This document shows, one piece after another, positions 6,558 to 8,900 of a stretch of DNA of 8,900 nucleotides. The position numbers were made by a program, and so were the translations under genes. Source of the DNA: an uncultured Bacillota bacterium. GTDB taxonomy: Bacteria; Bacillota; Clostridia; Peptostreptococcales; Anaerovoracaceae. The notes under the pieces are model-generated. The model made no database searches and was not told where the DNA came from. It saw nothing but the letters and a program-made list of their open reading frames with translations. Numbering within the stretch: position 1 is the first letter of the stretch; every line of letters starts with the position of its first letter. The stretch spans positions 1 through 8,900 of the forward strand of contig CABQMM010000033.1 in NCBI GenBank assembly GCA_902465215.1, in the 5' to 3' direction.

Positions 6558-6836
6558 ATGATTATATGTAAAGTTGTGGGCCATGTATGGGCAACCAAAA
6601 AAGAAGAAAGCCTTGACGGATCAAAACTCATGGTTGTAGAACAGACCGACACCTACGGCGAAGCAAATTCCAAGGAAACCTTTGTTGCGGCAGATGTTGT
6701 AGGTGCAGGAATTGGTGAAAGAGTTCTGGTAGTCACAGGAAGTACGGCACGAAAAACCTTTGGCCGTGATGACATTCCTATCGATGCGGCCATCGTAGGA
6801 ATTATCGACTCCCTTGAGGTCGACAGAAACAAATAA
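6558..6836 (+). CDS. eutN: Pentameric vertex shell protein EutN (BMC-P, EutN/CcmL family)
   Basis: Small 92-residue protein of the EutN/CcmL family, which caps the vertices of the polyhedral shell as pentamers. Family features are the start MIICKVVGHVWATKK, the LMVVEQTD strand region (24-31), DVVGAGIGERVLVVTGSTAR (46-65) and the ending PIDAAIVGIID (74-84). Length equals the usual size of the family (about 90-100). The ATG at 6558 is five bases after AGGAG (6548-6552), and that ribosome site overlaps the pduL stop. Twelve base pairs separate it from pduS. It is the only vertex protein in this window, so it should be the one that closes the shell. Confidence 0.96.
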   Translation: MIICKVVGHVWATKKEESLDGSKLMVVEQTDTYGEANSKETFVAADVVGAGIGERVLVVTGSTARKTFGRDDIPIDAAIVGIIDSLEVDRNK

Positions 6837-6848
6837 GGGGGAAGGCAT

Positions 6849-8195
6849 ATGAATATTTTAGACAAAATTTTTGAAGCAGGAGTTGTTGGCTGCGGCGGCG
6901 CAGGATTTCCGACACATGTGAAGCTGAAAACAGAGGTAGAGTATTTTATCGTTAATGCGGCAGAATGCGAACCGCTTCTTCGCACAGACCGATATACCAT
7001 GCGAAGCAGGGCAGAGGACATTATTGAAATGGTTGAAATCATCGGTGAGCATCTGAAAGCATCTCACAAAGTAATCGCACTGAAGGGTCACTATCATGAA
7101 GAAATTGCATGTCTCAATGCGGCAATCGAAAAGAGAAATTCGGATGTGAAGCTTCATGAGCTTGAGAACTTCTATCCTGCAGGCGATGAGCAGATTATGG
7201 TTTATGAAGTGACGGGACGCGTAATACCGCCTTCGGCAATCCCGGCAGCGGTAAGCGCCGTTGTATCCAATGTCGGAACGGTTGCGGCGATTTCAGATGC
7301 ATTGAAGGGAATTCCGCTCACGCAGAAGATTATCACGCTGACCGGCGAGGTGGCAAATCCGAAGATTGTTTCTGCTCCGGTAGGAACACCGATTCAAGAA
7401 ATTATCGACTGCGGAAATCCGATTCCGGGAAGATATACCGTGATACTCGGCGGACCTTTGATGGGAAAAAGAGTCGGCGCAGAGCAAATCGCAGATGAAT
7501 ATGTTACCAAGACGACATCCGGAATCATAGTGCTGGATGAAGCCTCACATCTTTCAAACAGAAGAAATACGAGTGTTGAGACGATGCTCAGAGTCGGAAG
7601 AGCGGCCTGCATTCAGTGCAGCTTCTGCACGGAGCTCTGCACCAGACATATGCTCGGACATCCGCTCAAGCCGCATAAGATAATGCGAAAGCTCGCATAT
7701 AATTCGGACATCGAGGCAATCTTGGAAGACGAAGATGTAAAACAGGCTTTGATTTGCTCGGAATGCGGCGTATGTGAAGAATATGCCTGCCCGATGGGAC
7801 TTCAGCCTAGGCGTATTAATAAGATGCTGAAGACTATCTACGGTCAAAACAAAGTCAGGTATCAAAAACCCGAGCAGACCGAGTGGGAAGCACATCCTGC
7901 CAGAGAAAACCGCAAGGTTCCCTCAAAACGAATTGCGGCACGCATGGCAGTAGATAAATACTATGACTACGATATAAGGGAAACTGTGGAGGTTAAGCCT
8001 TCTAAAGTTCAAATTTCCACAAGAATGCACATCGGTGCACCTGCACAGCCAGTTGTGAGCTGCGGTGATTCCGTAAAATGCGGGCAGCTGATTGCAGCGA
8101 TGCCGCAGGGACAGATGGGTGCAAACATCCATGCATCGATTGATGGAACAGTGACCTATGCTGATGACGCGAGAATTGTTATCGAAAGGAACTGA
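6849..8195 (+). CDS. pduS: PduS-like corrinoid reductase / RnfC-like Fe-S flavoprotein
   Basis: RnfC-like electron-transfer protein. Characterised PduS is a flavin- and Fe-S-containing cobalamin reductase that feeds reduced cobalamin to an adenosyltransferase. The 448 residues contain a glycine-rich nucleotide-binding segment VVGCGGAGFPTHVK (12-25) and the NAAECEPLL motif (36-44). An SLBB-type region with TLTGEV and PVGTPIQEII lies around 160-190. Two ferredoxin-like clusters follow: CIQCSFCTELC (Cys254, 257, 260, 264) and CSECGVCEEYAC (Cys303, 306, 309, 314). A C-terminal sandwich-hybrid or barrel-like segment begins near 392. The second cluster ends CP, as in 4Fe-4S sites. The ATG at 6849 follows AAGGGGG (6835-6841). 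In this operon it probably serves EutT and may exchange electrons with PduT encoded next. No membrane segment is seen. Confidence 0.93.
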   Translation: MNILDKIFEAGVVGCGGAGFPTHVKLKTEVEYFIVNAAECEPLLRTDRYTMRSRAEDIIEMVEIIGEHLKASHKVIALKGHYHEEIACLNAAIEKRNSDVKLHELENFYPAGDEQIMVYEVTGRVIPPSAIPAAVSAVVSNVGTVAAISDALKGIPLTQKIITLTGEVANPKIVSAPVGTPIQEIIDCGNPIPGRYTVILGGPLMGKRVGAEQIADEYVTKTTSGIIVLDEASHLSNRRNTSVETMLRVGRAACIQCSFCTELCTRHMLGHPLKPHKIMRKLAYNSDIEAILEDEDVKQALICSECGVCEEYACPMGLQPRRINKMLKTIYGQNKVRYQKPEQTEWEAHPARENRKVPSKRIAARMAVDKYYDYDIRETVEVKPSKVQISTRMHIGAPAQPVVSCGDSVKCGQLIAAMPQGQMGANIHASIDGTVTYADDARIVIERN

Positions 8196-8740
8196 GGGAG
8201 GTAGTAGGTTTTTTAGAATTAAACAGTATTGCTAAGGGTGTGGAAGCGGCCGATGCGATGCTGAAGGCTGCGGAAGTTGACCTTATCAGCGCAAGAACAA
8301 GCTGCCCGGGTAAGTACCATGTACTCGTATGCGGTGAGGTTGCAGCCGTTAAGTCCTCGGTTCAGGCCGGCGCTAAAATCGGCGAGGCCAATGTAATTGA
8401 AAAAACGGTTATTCCAAGAGTTCATCCGCAGGTAATCCAGGCAATCAACCTCGCGACACCGGCGCAGGATAGAAATGCGCTTGGCGTTCTTGAATTCTTC
8501 AGCGTAACAAGCGCAATCATGGGTGCGGATGCCGCTGTTAAGGCTGCAGATGTAAATCTGATTGAAGTCAGACTCGGAACCGGAATCGGCGGTAAATCCT
8601 TTGTGACGCTCACGGGGGAAGTTGCTGCTGTTACAGAGGCTTGCAAGGCAGGTGCAGCAGCGGGCGGAAGCAACGGCATGCTGCTGAATTCCGTTGTGAT
8701 ACCAAGTCCGAGAGAGGAAATCTTCCGAGCTGTTATGTAA
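8192..8740 (+). CDS. pduT: PduT-like tandem-BMC shell protein with Fe-S ligand cysteine (non-canonical CTG start proposed)
   Basis: Shell protein with two tandem BMC domains (about 5-85 and 96-175) forming a trimer; characterised PduT carries a 4Fe-4S cluster at its central pore, bound by Cys38 of each subunit. Here the matching Cys is in RTSCPGK, and GIGGKSF in domain 2 matches GIGGKC of PduT. The frame has no ATG, GTG or TTG upstream of GTG 8240, and starting there removes the first strand VVGFLELNSIAKG. CTG 8192, which overlaps the pduS stop as CTGA, gives MREVVGFLEL, aligns residue for residue with PduT (MSQAIGILEL), puts the cysteine at exactly 38 and gives 182 residues against 184. AAAGGA (8185-8190) is very close to this CTG, while GGGAGG (8196-8201) lies after it, so the start is uncertain; a mutated start or base error is possible. 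The identity is firm, the start is not. Confidence 0.85.
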   Translation: MREVVGFLELNSIAKGVEAADAMLKAAEVDLISARTSCPGKYHVLVCGEVAAVKSSVQAGAKIGEANVIEKTVIPRVHPQVIQAINLATPAQDRNALGVLEFFSVTSAIMGADAAVKAADVNLIEVRLGTGIGGKSFVTLTGEVAAVTEACKAGAAAGGSNGMLLNSVVIPSPREEIFRAVM

Positions 8741-8749
8741 ATCGCAATC

Positions 8750-8796
8750 TTGCAGACGAGATTTAATTAAGATATAATATTTCATATAAAATATTA
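8750..8796 (+). promoter_or_regulatory. Candidate sigma-70-type promoter with overlapping AT-rich inverted repeat
   Basis: TTGCAG (8750-8755), a 17-bp spacer and a perfect TATAAT (8773-8778) make a plausible housekeeping promoter just after pduT. An 8-bp inverted repeat, TAATATTT (8775-8782) and AAATATTA (8789-8796) with a 6-bp spacer, covers the -10 box and the expected transcription start, as a repressor operator would. The sequence ATATAATATTT also occurs at 3053-3063. It would start transcription of the ORF at 8836, separating it from the eut operon. Low-complexity AT composition makes chance occurrence possible. Confidence 0.5.
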
Positions 8797-8804
8797 AGAA
8801 AGTA

Positions 8805-8823
8805 GGGCGGCATTTCGCCGCCC
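8805..8823 (+). other. GC-rich hairpin in the leader of the last ORF
   Basis: GGGCGGC (8805-8811) and GCCGCCC (8817-8823) form a perfect 7-bp stem with the loop ATTTC. On the + strand the following bases are GCATATGGAAAT, with no U-tract, so it does not look like an intrinsic terminator for the eut operon. On the - strand it is followed by TACTTTCTTAATATTT, moderately T-rich, so it could terminate transcription arriving from the right. It lies 12 bp before the ATG at 8836 and could hinder ribosome access there. Confidence 0.55.
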
Positions 8824-8835
8824 GCATATGGAAAT

Positions 8836-8900
8836 ATGGATTACAAATTTGTTAAGGAGAACATTGCTCTTACCGCGGCGGAACTTGAAAAACTGAGAGA
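8836..8900 (+). CDS. Start of an unrecognised ORF, truncated by the window edge
   Basis: The frame opened by ATG 8836 stays open to the end of the window (21 codons plus two bases) and reads MDYKFVKENIALTAAELEKL and onward. It is hydrophilic and helix-prone, with no motif I can assign. There is no Shine-Dalgarno before the ATG; the preceding bases are the hairpin and GCATATGGAAAT. An AAGGAG lies inside the frame at 8854-8859, three bases before an in-frame ATT codon at 8863, so the real start may differ. Frame closure upstream is a TAG at 8803. The candidate promoter at 8750-8778 suggests it has its own transcript. I do not assign a function. Confidence 0.5.
   Translation, partial: MDYKFVKENIALTAAELEKLR

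Noticed and set aside
6022..6558. 178-codon open frame on the - strand opposite pduL
   Set aside because: Antisense to conserved PduL motifs; its composition (many Cys, His, Arg) is typical of a shadow frame and no family is recognisable.
8805..8823. Intrinsic terminator of the eut operon on the + strand
   Set aside because: The stem is good, but the bases after it (GCATATGGAAAT) contain no T-run, so it was kept only as a hairpin.
8219..8827. 202-codon open frame on the - strand opposite pduT
   Set aside because: It lies wholly opposite a well-supported BMC protein, is rich in Cys, Arg and Ser in the manner of antisense frames, has no recognisable domain and no good ribosome site.
1..8900. 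tRNA or rRNA genes, CRISPR arrays, insertion sequences, attachment sites
   Set aside because: None seen; the window is nearly fully covered by co-directional coding sequence, with gaps of at most about 95 bp.

Overview
The window is a stretch of an ethanolamine-utilisation (eut) bacterial microcompartment (BMC) operon. Every recognisable gene lies on the + strand and most are tightly spaced. The gene order (end of eutA, then eutB-eutC-eutL), strong AAGGAGG-type ribosome-binding sites, frequent TTG/GTG starts, a PduL-type phosphotransacylase and a cysteine-poor EutT all point to an anaerobic Firmicute, most likely a member of the Clostridia. I cannot name the genus from the sequence alone.

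Layout: 1-49 is the last codons of a gene that is probably eutA. 74-3016 holds eutB, eutC (the two subunits of adenosylcobalamin-dependent ethanolamine ammonia-lyase) and the shell gene eutL. After a 70-bp gap with a palindrome and a TATAAT box comes an acylating aldehyde dehydrogenase in the EutE role (3087-4601), then the hexameric shell gene eutM (4624-4911). A 64-bp gap with a small GC hairpin precedes eutT (cobalamin adenosyltransferase), pduL (phosphotransacylase), eutN (pentameric vertex protein), pduS (Fe-S/flavin corrinoid reductase) and pduT (tandem-BMC shell protein with an Fe-S ligand cysteine). A 95-bp non-coding stretch with a possible promoter, an AT-rich inverted repeat and a GC-rich hairpin separates pduT from the start of an unrecognised ORF that runs off the window.

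How they work together: EutBC splits ethanolamine into acetaldehyde and ammonia inside the shell. The aldehyde dehydrogenase makes acetyl-CoA with NAD+, and PduL makes acetyl-phosphate while recycling CoA. EutT and PduS would re-adenosylate damaged cofactor, and PduT may carry electrons through the shell to or from PduS. EutM, EutN, EutL and PduT together give hexamer, pentamer and two trimer types. No alcohol dehydrogenase is visible in this window.

This is a known type of system, not a wholly new one. Points worth a second look are: pduT apparently lacking any ATG/GTG/TTG start that preserves its first domain (a CTG overlapping the pduS stop fits exactly); a small module shared by the EutT N-terminus and an extra C-terminal segment of PduL; one encapsulation-peptide-like helix motif on three enzymes, at the C-terminus in the aldehyde dehydrogenase; and two intergenic regions with a related AT-rich inverted repeat over a TATAAT box.
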